A stretch of DNA of 64,000 nucleotides, taken from Trema orientale (lineage: Eukaryota; Streptophyta; Magnoliopsida; Rosales; Cannabaceae). Below the pieces are notes generated by a model. It saw only the letters and a list, made by a program, of their open reading frames with translations, had not been told where the DNA came from and searched no databases. The position numbers were made by a program, and so were the translations under genes. The number at the start of each line of letters is the position of its first letter. Position 1 is the stretch's first letter. Positions 1 to 11,965 of the stretch are shown here, one piece after another. The stretch lies in NCBI GenBank assembly GCA_002914845.1, contig JXTC01000195.1:1-64000 (forward strand), in the 5' to 3' direction.

Positions 1-1425
1 AAGTTATGTGTATTGAACTGGACCAGGCAATATAAAGAATTGGAGTGCCGTAACTCAATTCTTATATTACCACAAACTAGCTCTTAGCATGTAGATCTAA
101 ATCTTTAATGTTTGGTTGGACTTACTTTTATAGGTTATAGCCTTTTGATTTGTTAAAAGACTAACCTCAATAAAATTAGAGGTAAACTCTGGCATATAGG
201 AGGTTATGGCTTATGAATTGATGGGAACACCAAATAGTTAAGGACACTATGCATTAATGTCACTTTAGGTTCTTTCAAGATTCATGGAATAATTAAATCT
301 AAGATCTTAGTATTCACTTTGTGAATTGGTTGATAATTTTGTCTGAATGGCTATTAAGAACAAAATTATCGACAACATTATTCCTTGATAGAAAGATGGT
401 AACTTAAAAGTAAATAGGTGTTTGAGGGGTATTACGGTAATTTCACCTATCCAACTATGGCATTGTATAGGAATTCTATGTGTGGTATAGAATATACTAG
501 ATGGATCGATTAATCAAGGCTAGTTGATTAAATCTCTATAAAAGGCATGACATTTAATCTAAGAGTGCAGTATTAGGCCTTTAGTGGAGTATCCCATTTA
601 CTTATAATATTTATATAAATACCATAATACGAGTTATTATGTATTTATCATATTATTAGAGCTTAGATTATTTGGATCCATAGGATCCCTTGTCTAACTC
701 AATAAAGCTCATTAATTGGTTGGTGGTATTTGTGAAATTAGTTTCATGAAACTGTGTAAAATAATGATTCTACATGGAAGTTGGTATTTTTATAAATAAG
801 TTTCATGGGTTGGACATATTTATAAAAATACACCCAAAACCCAAATTGGAGAACAAGCCCAATCCTAGTTAGACTAGAGTTAGCAGTTTTAGGTCTCATA
901 TATATATATATATATATAAGATATATGAGAGGATAAACTATAGAGTAACACTTAGTGTGCTACACAAAAATTAGAGGGAGAGAGAGAGAGAGAAATTCGG
1001 CCACTCTTAGGCTAAGTGAGAGAGAAAAAATTTCCTGCAACCTCACACTCTCATCTCATGTCCCGGTGTTCCAAAAGATCAAGAAGGTGTTAAGATCAAG
1101 AAGGTGTTCTTGATCGTTCTCCGACAATGGATTCAATTTGGTGCCTACTCACCTCTTCCACTAAGAGCAAGAGGATAGGCAAGAAGATCTAGGGTTGGAG
1201 ATTTGATCACCATCTACAAGGAGGAGCACACTAAAAAAGATAAACCCTAATCCCATCTCTACGGTTTGTGCATCTAGATTTGATTTATGTTATACATGAT
1301 CCTATATATAATATATGCATATAATATGGTTATGAAAATATTTTTCATGTAAAAAATTTTAAAACCTAAATCAACTATTTTTCCGCTGCGTTCATAATGT
1401 GATCATGTGTTTTTTCTATAGTTTG
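1..1425 (+). mobile_element. LTR-like fragment, probably Ty1/copia (partial)
   Basis: No open frame of note. The layout resembles a plant copia long terminal repeat: a TATA-like TCTATAAAAGG near 535, a (GA)n tract near 975, the leader-like words TTCGGCCA near 1000 and a terminal TTCCGCTGCG near 1382. It runs off the left edge, so no second LTR, primer-binding site or coding domain can be seen. The call rests on resemblance to such LTRs as I know them and is not proven. Confidence 0.45.
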
Positions 1426-1426
1426 C

Positions 1427-1489
1427 ATGCATGTATGTTTTTGTCCTAAGTGTCATGCATGTATGTTTTTGTCCTAAGTGTTAGGCAAT
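1427..1489. repeat. Two tandem copies of a ~29-bp unit
   Basis: The unit containing GCATGTATGTTTTTGTCC is present twice in direct succession, directly after the LTR-like stretch. Confidence 0.8.
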
Positions 1490-1662
1490 TCCAGCAACTC
1501 CTAGGCGGGCCAAGACCGGGCCAAGCTAGCCTGTGCTCGGTCCGTTTCCTTTTTTCTTTTTTTTTTTTTTACAACTCTTGGCCCTAAAAAAATGGCCAGG
1601 CCAGGCCAAGATTCCCAAGCCCAGCCCAAGCCCATTAGGCTCAGCCGGAATTGCCATCTCTA
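1490..1662. mobile_element. GC-rich foldback/MITE-like element
   Basis: The stretch begins with GGCAATTCC and ends with GGAATTGCC, an inverted pair. Inside are repeated GGCC/GGGCCAAG words on both sides of a T-tract, so it can fold on itself. It resembles the dispersed GGCCCGG-rich plant repeats. No coding capacity. It lies about 165 bp beyond the stop codon of the JmjC gene. Confidence 0.5.
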
Positions 1663-1824
1663 ATAGGGTCTAAAATAGAAAATAAAATTTCAAATAGTAC
1701 TAAAAAATAAATTCAAAAAAATTTAGGGGGCCATCCCCGCTTCCCCCGCGGCTCCGCCCCTCTAACGGGATGTACTAGTCTAGTTGCTCGCCCTCTTGCG
1801 TTCTTCAAGAATCTTCTCTCTTCT

Positions 1825-3723
1825 CTAGAAAGAGAACTTGAAAACACCCGCCTTTGAATCAGTCACTGAATCCCACAAGGAGAGTTTTTCCTCTTCAGCC
1901 TTCTTATCCTCTGCTTTCTTCACCAACTGATCAATAGTTCCAGGAAAAGAAGCCTCAAAAGCACTCTTAAACTTCTCGCACAAATTCACCCGATCTCTTG
2001 TCCCAGAAACTAGTTTACTGGCATTTGGTCTCTGAAGAAAGTCCAACACATTTAACAAATTTCTCCTGCAGCGTAAAAGAAAACATGACAAAGGTAAATA
2101 TTATTTCGGTCTAAATCACTTCATATCATGGAAAAAACCATACGCAAAATAGAAATCTTTAACTCATCTTGTCATGTTTTGTAGATATTAGAATCAGAAT
2201 GCCACAGAAACTCTTTCCAGTTATTGCTAACTTATTTTGTTATGCAAGTATGGTACTTGAGGCTAGCTCATGTGGTTGGGCGAGTGAGTGTGTGCTTTGG
2301 GATTCAAATCCTGCGATGTATCTTAAAAAAAATTGTTAAGCAAATATGAGTATTCACGACAGTTAACAATCACAATGAAAAATGATATTTTCACACAGTT
2401 ATGAGTCCTTTCGGAACTGCAACAGAAAAAGTACCTGTTAACATTATTCTGGGTAATGGCAATTGATTCCTCAAGGTTGATTACCAAATGCCACCATCCA
2501 TTGGGCACAAAAATCACTTCCCCAGCCTTGCAAATGCACTCTATGGGTTTCTTATTCCAAGTTTTGGTTGCGCCATAGAAGTTCATGAACCACTCAATCA
2601 TTGAAACAGGACAGGCTACCTCAGCACCATCTGGGCTGGGATGCACTCATGGTGGAACCACATCAGGAGGAAACAAAACCCAATTCTTGGACCCTTTTAT
2701 CACAGCATTCCATGCTGATGTTGAATTAGGATCAATATCGAACGAAGAACTGGAACCGGCTGGCCCGATTATTATCCATCTGTAGTCTGACCTCTCATTG
2801 CCCAAAAGACTAAACAAATCCTCCATGAAATACACTGGAACTTCATACTTCGATCCCAATCTCGGAACCTTCTCTGCGAATTTCGGGTCGAATAAATACA
2901 ATGGCCTCTCTTCCCTCACGTGATCAGAGTACCTAAAGTAGTCCTCAAGCTTCATCTCAACTGGCCCCACTGAAAACCGCAAATCACCACAGAGCTGAAC
3001 CAAATAGTCTCTATCCCATTTTTCAAGAGCAGCCCAGTTATCCAAACACCCTTCTAACAACACAGGCTTATTCAGTTCCTCAAAACCAGACACAAACTCC
3101 TCAACCGAAATGTCCCTTCTTCGAACTATGTTGTCTCTTTCAAGCCACTCAGGTTTCATTTCAAGATTGGCACAGAGCCAACTCTGAAAGAGGTAATCAG
3201 AATAAAAGTCCCTCACTCTCAAATGTGACACCCCAATATCCATAACATCAAATGAAGGGTAAAAACCAGCAATGTAAGTAAATTTCCATGACCCTTTATA
3301 GATAAACCCACCACTGAGATTTTCCAACACAAGGTTCCTCCAAAGGGGTTCATGGTTAGAAAATACATAGAAAGATTTGCTCACAGTAGCCAAAACCCCC
3401 AAATGCGTCCCACCCAAAAGCCCAAGAATATCAAGAACAAGCTCATCTGTTAAGGTTTCGAGATTGCCCAAACCTGTGTTCCTGGAGTTGACAGACGAAC
3501 CCGGGTTGAGGTAGAAATTGCCCAGTGGTTGAACTCCATGGCTGTGTGAAGGGGCAGAGGCTTTGAGGCTAAAACCTTCTTCTTCTTCTCCTTCTTCTTG
3601 TTGATACTTTTCTGAGATGGGATTTTGCTTTCTGGAACCATTTTTGCTGCTAAGCTTGTTTTTGGTTTTCCTTTTGATTTTCTTCTTTTTGTTTTTCCAT
3701 AACAGGCTCTTGCAGCTCAACAT
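1825..3723 (-). pseudogene. JMJ22: F-box/JmjC-domain gene, JMJ22-type, with premature stop and lost iron ligand
   Basis: The family member JMJ22 (Arabidopsis At5g06550) is an F-box plus JmjC protein reported to remove arginine methyl marks from histone H4 in the nucleus and promote germination. Two exons are seen: 3723-2435 and 2065-1825, joined by a GT-AG intron that holds a SINE. The first codons are lysine/arginine-rich. An F-box follows at about residues 85-135 (NLETLTDELVLDILG) and the JmjC fold from about residue 205. Two lesions stand out. Residue 329 is Asp in SFDIDPN where the family has His, the first Fe(II) ligand of the HxD...H triad. Codon 359 is TGA where the family has Gly (GGA), after DVVPP. 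The frame then continues fully conserved (VHPSPDGAEVACP, GGWWHLVIN with the distal His) to the natural TAG at 1825. Apart from the stop, the product would be about 508 residues, the usual length. A TATA-like ATATAAATGC lies at 3763-3772 on the coding strand. A sequencing error is the main alternative for either base. Confidence 0.85.
2253..2332 (+). mobile_element. Short SINE-like element in the JMJ22-type intron
   Basis: An 80-bp element has a tRNA-like A box (TAGCTCATGTGG), a B box (GGATTCAAATCC) and an A8 tail. It is flanked by imperfect 16-bp target-site duplications at 2237-2252 (TTGTTATGCAAGTATG) and 2333-2348 (TTGTTAAGCAAATATG), 14 of 16 identical. It is inserted antisense to the host gene. 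Confidence 0.75.
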
Positions 3724-4087
3724 GGTAGAGGTTCAAAGGCTCGAAACAGAAAACTAAACTGGGCATTTATATGTCTTTTCATTAAAGGGTTTTAGGCAGC
3801 AGTGACATACGAAAGGCGTTTCGTTTCAGGTTTCGTTTTTGATTGACAAGAAAGCGAAAAACGCGTTGTCGTTTGACGATTTTGTTTAGTTGGGCCCTTA
3901 TTGGGCTCTCACCTCCAAATTTGACCTATTACAGGTCCATATCGTGTACATGCCATGCCTAAAGGCCTAAAGCCCATTACAGATCCTCTGAATTCCGCCT
4001 AGACTAGAGACACTAGGTGGATGACCCAAGAATTTACACAGATAGTAGTAATTTGGGCTCAAGTGGTGCTTGGAGAAAATTATTGGG

Positions 4088-5245
4088 AAAAAGATACCTA
4101 GTACTACCTTTTGATAAATAATACCAAAAATACTATGTCTAAACTTTTACTTATTTTTGTACTACCTTTTTTTAGAAAAATAACAAATTCTTGCTAAGAA
4201 AGACCAAATAACGTCTTAGAATTTCTATTTTTTCTTATTTCTTTTTGCTACTAGTTTACTTGTAGCTGATCACTCTTAAAACTAATTACCAATTTATTAT
4301 TAGAAATCATAAACTAATTGATTTTTGGAAACTAGAAACCAAATTGGTTACTAAAAACCAATAACTATATTGGTTTTCACCATAAATATCATAACTATTT
4401 AGTTAATAAAAACTGAAAACTAAATTAGGTTCTATCATAAACAGTAGAACTATTTGGTTAATTCAATTATTGATTACTAGAAACCGATTTGGTTATTGGA
4501 AACTAGTTGCCAGAATCCAAAACCTTATATATTTATGTTGCTTTTACTTCAAAAATATAATTACTTAATTTGAGTACTTGATCATATTCTTTAGCGTCCT
4601 TATTCAATGTCTCACCCAATTCTTGCTACAGGGTATATTCTTCAAAAAGGAAATCACAATAGCTTTTAGAAACTTTCATTGTTTCCTGTTATTTGAAAAA
4701 GAAACCACAATGGTTTCTAGGAAATTTTTGTGGTTTCATGTGATTTACTTAGCTACAGGGCAATCTGCTAAAAGGAAACCACGATAGTTTCCTGTGATTT
4801 ATTTAGCTACAGGACATTCTGTAGAAAAAAAACCACATTGGTTTCTCGGAAATGTTCATAGTTTCATGTGATTTACTTACGTACAGGATATTCGGCTAAA
4901 AGAAATCAAAATGGTTTCCAGGAAATCTTTGTGCTTTCCTGTGATTTACTTACGTACAGGGCTTTCGGCTAAAGGAAACCAAACTGGTTTCCAGGAAATT
5001 TTTGTGGTTTTCTGTTATTTACTTACTTACAGAACATTCCGCTAATAGGAAACCAAATTGGTTTCTAAGAAACCTTTGTGGTTTCCTGTAAAAAAAAAAA
5101 AATATGACTTATTTACTAAAATACCACCGCGTTTTCTAACTTTCAAAGTATTTAGAAAAATACCATAAAAAGGTCATACAGATTTTTATTATTTTTGAAA
5201 GATCGTAAATTTGGTATTATTTTTTGAAAAATAGGTATAAGTATC
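4088..5245. mobile_element. Foldback-like element carrying a minisatellite
   Basis: Both ends carry related sequence in opposite orientation. The left end reads GATACCTAGTACTACC then AATAATACCAAA. The reverse complement of the right end reads GATACTTATACC then AATAATACCAAA. The centre is filled by a palindrome-rich tandem array (4600-5090). No protein is encoded. A foldback or Mutator-like origin is inferred. Confidence 0.45.
4600..5090. repeat. ~73-bp minisatellite built of small palindromes
   Basis: The landmark TGTGATTTACTTA..TACAGG recurs near 4738, 4792, 4866, 4939 and 5013, giving spacings of about 54, 73, 73 and 74 bp. Each unit also carries the inverted pair GAAACCA...TGGTTTC, seen cleanly as GGAAACCAAACTGGTTTCC near 4974. 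Units are diverged, so the array is not recent. Confidence 0.8.
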
Positions 5246-5260
5246 CAAAACCCAAAATTA

Positions 5261-5324
5261 TTTTTCTAGCATTGTCTTTTTTTTTTTTTTGGTTGAAACG
5301 TAGATTTTCTTTTTCTAGTATTGT
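5261..5324. repeat. Homopolymer micro-insertion with flanking direct repeat
   Basis: TTTTTCTAGCATTGT (5261-5275) recurs as TTTTTCTAGTATTGT (5310-5324), 14 of 15 identical. Between them lie 34 bp beginning with C and a T-run, then GGTTGAAACGTAG. Confidence 0.6.
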
Positions 5325-6681
5325 TGTCACATAATCGACATTATTGGTCATTCCATGTGATCTACCTTAAAGAATAAAAATACTAAAAAAATCATTTTTC
5401 AAAACATTCTTAGAAAAATAATTTTAGTTAAAATTACTACTAGTCAAGTCCATTTCCCAAATCAATTCTTCAAATGATTTACAATTTTGCATCGTTGACA
5501 AGATGCTACGTTCTTTTCTTTAAAAGTAACTTTACATCTTAGAACACAAGGCATAGGACTATGTTATTCAAATAGGATTTGCCATGTCTCAACTCAATAT
5601 ATTAAGATTGGTTGATAAATCCCAACCTGTCTAATTGTTTCCACCAAGAAGGTAGAACGTAATTGTCATCTTGACATGACATGTCAACTGGAAACCAACG
5701 TTGGAAGCTCTGGGTCTCCCTACCGTGTCCTTAGAGTTAAGCCAGAAACTCAGAAGTTTCCTCACTCCGTAGTAGTTTGACAGTAGAATAGTTTCAATAG
5801 TTCAGTTTGTATAGAAACGGGCCAAAAGGGTATCCAGTTTACCAAAATTTATATATCAACATATGTGACAAATGATTTGTCACTATTTAATTGGTGTATT
5901 GGACCCCTACCACAAATAAATATAACATCATTCACCAATTGAATAATTACACCTCAGTTACCATCTCACTAAAACTTCCGAACATATGTATAAAATACAT
6001 GCAAATTTCACAAATAAAATCTGACCACATAGAAACATTTATATTGTTGAACAACTGCAAATTTCTCCATATATATATATATATATATACTTATAGATAT
6101 AAAGAAACTGTGTGTAAATTTGGTTAAAACAACGTGCCAAACGCATTGCCAGTTGGTACCGAATTGGTCATAGCCAACCAATGCCAATACACAACCAAAC
6201 CACTATTAAAGGCAGGCCGACTTTTTTGCCCCATACATTTCGTGCAAGTTTTACATTTGTGTTTTGACACATAGGCCGGCCAAAAAGCAAAAATACAACT
6301 ATGAAATAGTCGTTTATATACACAACAAAAGTCAGTTAAATTCACTCTGAATGAGAGAAAAAGAATAGGCATTGCATATTTGAACAGGGGATTCAATCAT
6401 ACAAGAAATTTTGTAATGTACAAGAGAGCTATACTTGAGTTGAACTCCAACAACTGAACCACCTACTATGAAGCAAAGCATTGCCCACATCCGCATCCAT
6501 GATTTACAGGTCAACCAGGAAATTACAATCAAACCCAAGCAAATCAAAGAATTTTGCACATTACAAACAATCCAAGAAAAAAAAAATGAATGAAAAATCT
6601 GCAGTAGAGTGATCAAAATCCAAACAGTGTCGCATACTGGAGCGTAATCTTCAAACGGGTAAGGATGATTGGCAACTGGTA

Positions 6682-8938
6682 TCATACTTGGGTGCTTGTA
6701 AGACATCTCCAATGCCTCGTGCGGGGTCCTTTGTCCAGAAGCATCAGCAAACCTACATTGCTGGCTGATAGCCCAAACATATACCTGCAATTATTACAAA
6801 TTGAACAGGAATACAAGAAAAGGATCAGATGCCTACATCAACTCAAATTTTTACATTCTCAACATCATGAGTGTATTAAAAGAACCCATTGTCACATTCA
6901 AAACAAGTGACTAACAAACTGTTTGAGGAGCATCCTCTTTGTGTGTTTAAGTGTACACAAGATTTTCATGATAGCATATTCAAACCAAAAACGAAAAAGA
7001 GTATCCCAAAAGCATATTTCTCTTTCTCAGGGAAAAGCACTTTTGCACCTATTCAATCTGAATTGTCCATTCCCTATTTCAAAATGAGCATTTTGTATGT
7101 TTCAATACAAAATACTGTTTTACTAAAGTTCCAAATAATTGCTCTTCATCGACTTAATCAAGGACATAACTAAGCCAACAATCGACTTGTTAGCTACACT
7201 TTCTGTTTATCCGTACAGAAAAAGAACATGTGAACATTAATTTGAAGAGTTGTAAGACAGCACATCCTTCAGTAATTGTGTAATGAATTATGAGTTACTT
7301 ACTTGCTTCGACAAGCTTTTCTTCTCCAGAAAACAACGGACACGATCCACTGAAGACCAAACATCAAAGAAACAACAGAATCAGTTGCAATTAACAGCTG
7401 AAGTACCATACAAGTCTGGTGGATAAATATTCAAAACAAGCAATGACAGAAACTAAAGAGAGGCATGGAAGGGGGCCTTAGGCAGAAATTAAGACCATTT
7501 CGACAAAAGAACTGTTGAATACAAATTTATAGTACATTACCTTGAAAACTGAAGTGAAGGAAAAGCTTCCAAGAAGAGATGACTTCTTAACAGTAATTCG
7601 TCTTTCGGGAGACACATCCTTACACAACTGTTGTGCTATTTCTTTCAGTAATACCAGTTGAGCTTTATCTGTTCGCATTGAAAGAATTGCTTGCCTCATT
7701 GATTCCCTGTCAGCCTCAAGTGCCTGAAGCCTCATATAGAGCTTTTTGATTTCAGGATCACCAACATCACCTTGATTCAATGATCCTCTTGGAGTGTTTA
7801 TGTCATCCTCACCAATCCCCACTCCAGCTTTAAGCTCTGCATAACCATTGTAAGATACTCCATTATGGACAGAGTCAATGGTATAAACCCTGTCACTCAT
7901 GTCATCTCCAACCTCTGATGCATTATCTACGTTTCTCGTGTTGTGCTCCTCCGAATGTGAAACATACTCTGACTTCTTGAAACTAACGTTGAACCTAGGA
8001 GAGTCAGTGTTGAGATCTGAGCCAGTTTCTCTGACCATCCCCGAAAATGAAGGTGAATCATTTGAGTATTTCCTGGAATGCTTTGATCGCCTAGGAGAGT
8101 GGCCAACTATCACCTTCTCTAAAATGTTCTTAGAACCTGAAATTTCCCCTTCCAGTTGACCATTACTTGGACATCTCTCCATCTGGTAAATCCTATGCTC
8201 TAAATTTTTCAGGTGATCTCTACCGCGAGGCGTCTCGCCAAATGCATATTTCTCAACATCAGCAACATCATCATCATCAACCTCCAAAGAGCCTTGGTTC
8301 TCATTGAGATTGCATTTCAAAGGTGGGTATTCAAACATGGGAATCTCATTTTGGGAGTCAAATTCAACCATGCTGTTGTTACGACTATGAGAACCTTTCT
8401 CACCCTCAGCCTCCGCCTCCGTGAGTCCATAACTCATCATCCTATGCTTATAGGCGTGCACTTCACATGTGAGCGACTGGATGGCCTGCTCCCTCTTGTA
8501 CAACAAATCCTCTAATGCCAAAAACTCTTGTTGGTCATGTGCCATCTTCTCCTCAGCAAAACGCTTAAATTGCCTGGCCTCCATTTGGATTTCTGCCTTC
8601 TCCCTTTGCAACCTGAGTATCATAGACATTGCCTCATTTGCAGCTGTCGAGGCAGCATTTCTCTCCTCTTCCAATTCAGTGTACAAATCCTGTATCGTTT
8701 GCTGCTGGTTACCAACCATTTCCCGCAGTGCAACGCATTCATTCTCAACTTGAACTCGAGCAACCGAAAAGGTTTCAAAACCCGGAATGAAGAATCGATT
8801 ATCATCCTCAAACTCGTCATATTTTCTCTTCACAGACCTAAACCAAGGCCCCGAAGTACCACTTACCGACGAACAACTACAACCACAATTACAACATTTT
8901 ACCAAGTCCCTAGAAGATGGAAACGCTTCCAACTCCAT
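6682..8938 (-). CDS. MYOB7: Myosin-binding protein 7-like (GTD-binding/DUF593), 515 aa
   Basis: Family members bind the globular tail of class XI myosins and act as cargo adaptors on vesicles. Three coding exons: 8938-7541, 7349-7303 (only 47 nt) and 6784-6682; the lengths sum to 516 codons including TGA. The start is the ATG opening MELEAFPSSRDL, which matches the family N-terminus; the longer frame upstream would need a TTG start. A Cys cluster (CCNCGCSC) lies at residues 15-22. The GTD-binding coiled coil spans about residues 64-170 (QQQTIQDLYTELEEERNAAS, LALEDLLYKREQAIQSLTC). A second coiled coil lies near residues 410-440. The last two exons encode the conserved tail WIVSVVFWRRKA, then YMFGLSASNVGLLMLLDKGP, ending LTSTQV. 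It is the likely counterpart of At5g06560 and sits between the JMJ22- and CXE15-type genes, as there. No damage is seen. Confidence 0.9.
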
Positions 8939-8993
8939 AAACCACTTATCATTCAAATTCAAAACAATCCGAGATCAAGCGACACCAGTTTCA

Positions 8994-9463
8994 CTACAGA
9001 AACGTATCAATAATCCAGAAATAGAAAAAAGGGACTAAATCTTGGAGTTCCAAATCTCTCTCAAATAACCAGAAACCTTCAATAAGGATTTCCCTCCCTT
9101 TCTTTAATCTACCCGCCAGCTATATATTGTTCCTCCCAGAACCAAAATCACATGAAAAAACAACCTAAACCAGAAACATAAACCAAAATTAAAAATTTTA
9201 ATCATAATGGACTAAAAAAGAAATGGAGCAAACCAAACAGAGATTTTCACGAGGAAAAAAAAAAGAGATATTGAAGCAAAATCTAAACAAACACATAAAG
9301 ATATCAATTTTCGTCAAAATTAACTACGCAAGAGACCCTTTAGATCCATAATATGTGACAAACATGAATTCTTTCCAAGAAAATTACAAGTACATAATTT
9401 CTCCCATTAAAACGAACAAAGGCACAAAGCCATAGAAATACAGAGAGAGAAAAAGAGGCTTAC
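8994..9463 (-). other. Probable 5'UTR intron of the MYOB7-like gene
   Basis: On the coding strand a donor TTCG|GTAAGCC lies at 9464/9463 and an acceptor TTTCTGTAG at 8994, 55 bases upstream of the ATG. The first exon would come from the GA-rich stretch at about 9464-9860. Inferred from splice signals only. Confidence 0.45.
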
Positions 9464-9828
9464 CGAACGAGGTCGTCAATAAAAGAGCGAAATTTTCCCG
9501 GGAAAACGCAACTTTCCGAGAAAACTCAGGATCTGAAGAAAAACTTTGGAAAAAAAAAAAAAAAAAGACAAAAAAAATGAAGCCACCAGCAAGCAATAAT
9601 CGACCACCAAACGGAGCTGGTAAAAGCTTTTTCTGGCTCCGGTTTTCGTCGAAAGGAAACTTTGGCGGGTGTTTGGAGGGAAGGAAAATCAAAGGCCAAG
9701 AGAGAGAAAGTGAGAGAAATTGGAAACCCTAGATTTTATTTTTATTTATTAATTTATTTTTTCAATTTCGTTAAATTTTTATCGGGTTTTGTTTTTGCTG
9801 GTCTCGATTTTCGCAATTGTGAGTCGAG

Positions 9829-9882
9829 GAGAGAGAGAGAGAGAGAGATTCAGAAGGCGGAGGGAGAGAGGGAGAGAGAAAA
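9829..9882. repeat. (GA)n-rich tract at the promoter/leader of the MYOB7-like gene
   Basis: A GAGAGA run with interruptions; on the coding strand of the neighbour it reads CTCTCT. Such CT-rich tracts are common in plant core promoters and leaders; a promoter role is inferred. Confidence 0.5.
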
Positions 9883-9951
9883 ATAAAAGAAAAAAAGAAA
9901 TATTTTGAAAAAATAAAAAATTGAAAATTAAAAAAATAATATTAAAAAAAA

Positions 9952-10123
9952 GGGCGCGTCTACAGTAGGGGCGCCCCTACGTAGGGCCCTGTCTATTCAC
10001 CGTTGTATGGGAATCTGTATATAAATAGATTCTCCATAGATTTCCGTTATTCCCCACAGATTCCCATCCAACGATAATTAAGGCATGACCCTACGTAGGG
10101 ACGCTCCTACCGTAGCCATCCCC
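9952..10123. mobile_element. MITE of a window-specific family, copy 1
   Basis: The left end reads GGGCGCGTCTACAGTAGGGG and CCTACGTAGGGCC. The right end mirrors it: CCCTACGTAGGG, then CCTACCGTAGCCATCCCC. The centre holds the inverted pair GGGAATCTGT...ACAGATTCCC. The whole element is one long imperfect hairpin of about 172 bp. A-rich sequence on both sides blurs the target duplication. Copies 2 and 3 lie at 36788 and 53411. Confidence 0.8.
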
Positions 10124-11663
10124 TAAAAAAAATTAGCAAAGAGAGAGCTGTAACAACACCTATTGGAGGGAAGTTTGTATGACTTTGCAACTAACTAATT
10201 ACCGCCACCTCAGATAATCAATATTTCCTCTTTATCAAAAAAAAAAATAATAATAATATCAATAATTAGAGAGTTAATTAACTTTTGGGCCCCTACTCTT
10301 TAAAATATGCCAAATTTGGTTCTAAATTATGTTTCTCTCTCTCAGTTTTGGCTCTTGTGTCTTAACTTTCAAAATTTCAATTCTGCTATCTGATTTAATA
10401 TATTTTTGTCTTAGTTTCGACCCCACAAACTAGTAAACTACTAATTAAGAGGTCATAATTGAAAATTTGAGGGCTCAAACTGCCTCAAAAAAAAAAAAAA
10501 AGGGTTTAGGGACGAAATCTGATAGTGTGGACATTTGAAAGCTCATGGGTCAAAATTAAGACAAAAATATAGTGCAGAGGTTAAAACTAACATATTTCAA
10601 AGTTTTGAGGCCAAATTAGGACTGGCACTATGGTTTGAGGAGCAAAAATGAAAATAATAAAAAGTTAAAATAAAAAAGAAATTGTTTTGGCAAAAAAGAA
10701 AATTACCAAGCTGTATTTGTGTATGTAATTATTTTCTTTAAAAGAAATCCTATTAATGAAAATTTATTAAGTCAAATTGTCGATCAATATCACATTATCC
10801 AGCTATTAAAGTGAAAAAAAACAAACCAATAAAGGACAAAAACTGATAGATCAATCACTAATCATTGCAGTTATGGAGTTTTACTTCGTTCAATATTTCA
10901 TAATTCTTTTTCTGATGTTGAAGAGGGTTTTTTGTTTTTCGCTAAATCACGTAAAATAATTTTAAGGAATCAAACAGAAAAGTAGAAGAATATTATTTAG
11001 ATCCGAACTGGAAAAATAGGACATTTTACTATTTTTAGTTTATAACTTGAAGCTGTTTCTTAAGAGAAGTTTCTTTTCATTGTTTTAAGCTTCCAATATG
11101 TAAAGAAGTTTTTCTTTTTCTTTTTTTTTTTAAATATATTTTTTATGAATTGAATGATAAAGAGATTTGTTTGAATTTGAAACCATTAGCTGGAATTTTC
11201 TGTGGCTTTTTTTGTGGAACCAGTTTGGTCATAACTTATCCACTTAATTATATTGTGTGTTTTTTTAGGGGAATAATTATTTTTGTCAAATAATCAGATT
11301 TTTTTTCTTTTTTATCCACGAAAATCTAACATTTCATTCTATAGATACCATGACATCTAAGTTAACATTTCAACAAAGAAAGTTTTTCCATATAAAGCTC
11401 TTTATTATAGGAAAATATTATGAGATTTTTAGCCACAATCTACTACATTAGTAGTGCTTCCCAAGTTTGAAACAAGTTAACATTTTCTTTTTAACAAAAT
11501 AAATTAATGATTCACAAACAATGTTTCTAGACGGCTAATGCTATATATATATATATATATATACACACTAGCTCGTGGTGCTAGTGCTATACTTGGACAA
11601 AATCAAATATCCAAGTTTCAAGCAAAATAAAATAAAATCAAAATATCCAAAGTGTTTCATGGA

Positions 11664-11751
11664 ATCCAGTATTCTCATACAAAGTAGGGACCAGTATTTT
11701 TTTTTAAAAAAAATATCCAGTATTCTCATACAAAGTAGGGACCAGTATTTT
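11664..11751. repeat. Two 37-bp direct copies separated by an A/T-tract
   Basis: A unit beginning ATCCAGTATTCTCATAC occurs at 11664-11700 and 11715-11751, separated by 14 bp of T and A runs. It may be a tandem duplication or a tail insertion with a long target duplication. Confidence 0.7.
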
Positions 11752-11914
11752 AAAAAAAAAAAAAAAATTAAAAGGAGTTTAAAGGGAGACCACTTCCTTT
11801 TTCATAAATTGGCCAACCAGTGGAAAAAGTGATTAGACCGACTTTTGTTCCAATATTCTGCAACCCCTTGAATTTGATTTTTAAACAATATCTATAACTA
11901 ATTAATTCCAACGC

Positions 11915-11965
11915 ATGATATCAGCCTTTTTTTTTTTTTTGAAATGAAATGAAATGATATCAGCC
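11915..11965. repeat. Homopolymer micro-insertion with 12-bp direct repeat
   Basis: ATGATATCAGCC at 11915-11926 and again, identical, at 11954-11965. The 27 bp between are T14 plus GAAATGAAATGAA. Read on the other strand, the insert is ...TTTC followed by A14. Confidence 0.75.

Noticed and set aside
1..1425. Integrated pararetrovirus fragment
   Set aside because: No coding motif for any viral protein; the layout fits an LTR end better.
2300..2316. tRNA gene suggested by a B-box-like GGATTCAAATCC
   Set aside because: No cloverleaf or acceptor stem; short element with A-tail and target duplications, so a SINE.
2323..2646. A separate 107-residue gene downstream of the JmjC stop
   Set aside because: Its sequence is the continuation of the same JmjC domain in the same frame; it has no start of its own and its end reads into the intron.
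6332..6790. A 152-residue minus-strand frame overlapping the last MYOB7-like exon
   Set aside because: It is shifted by one base relative to the real exon, which reads YMFGLSASNVGLLMLLDKGP.
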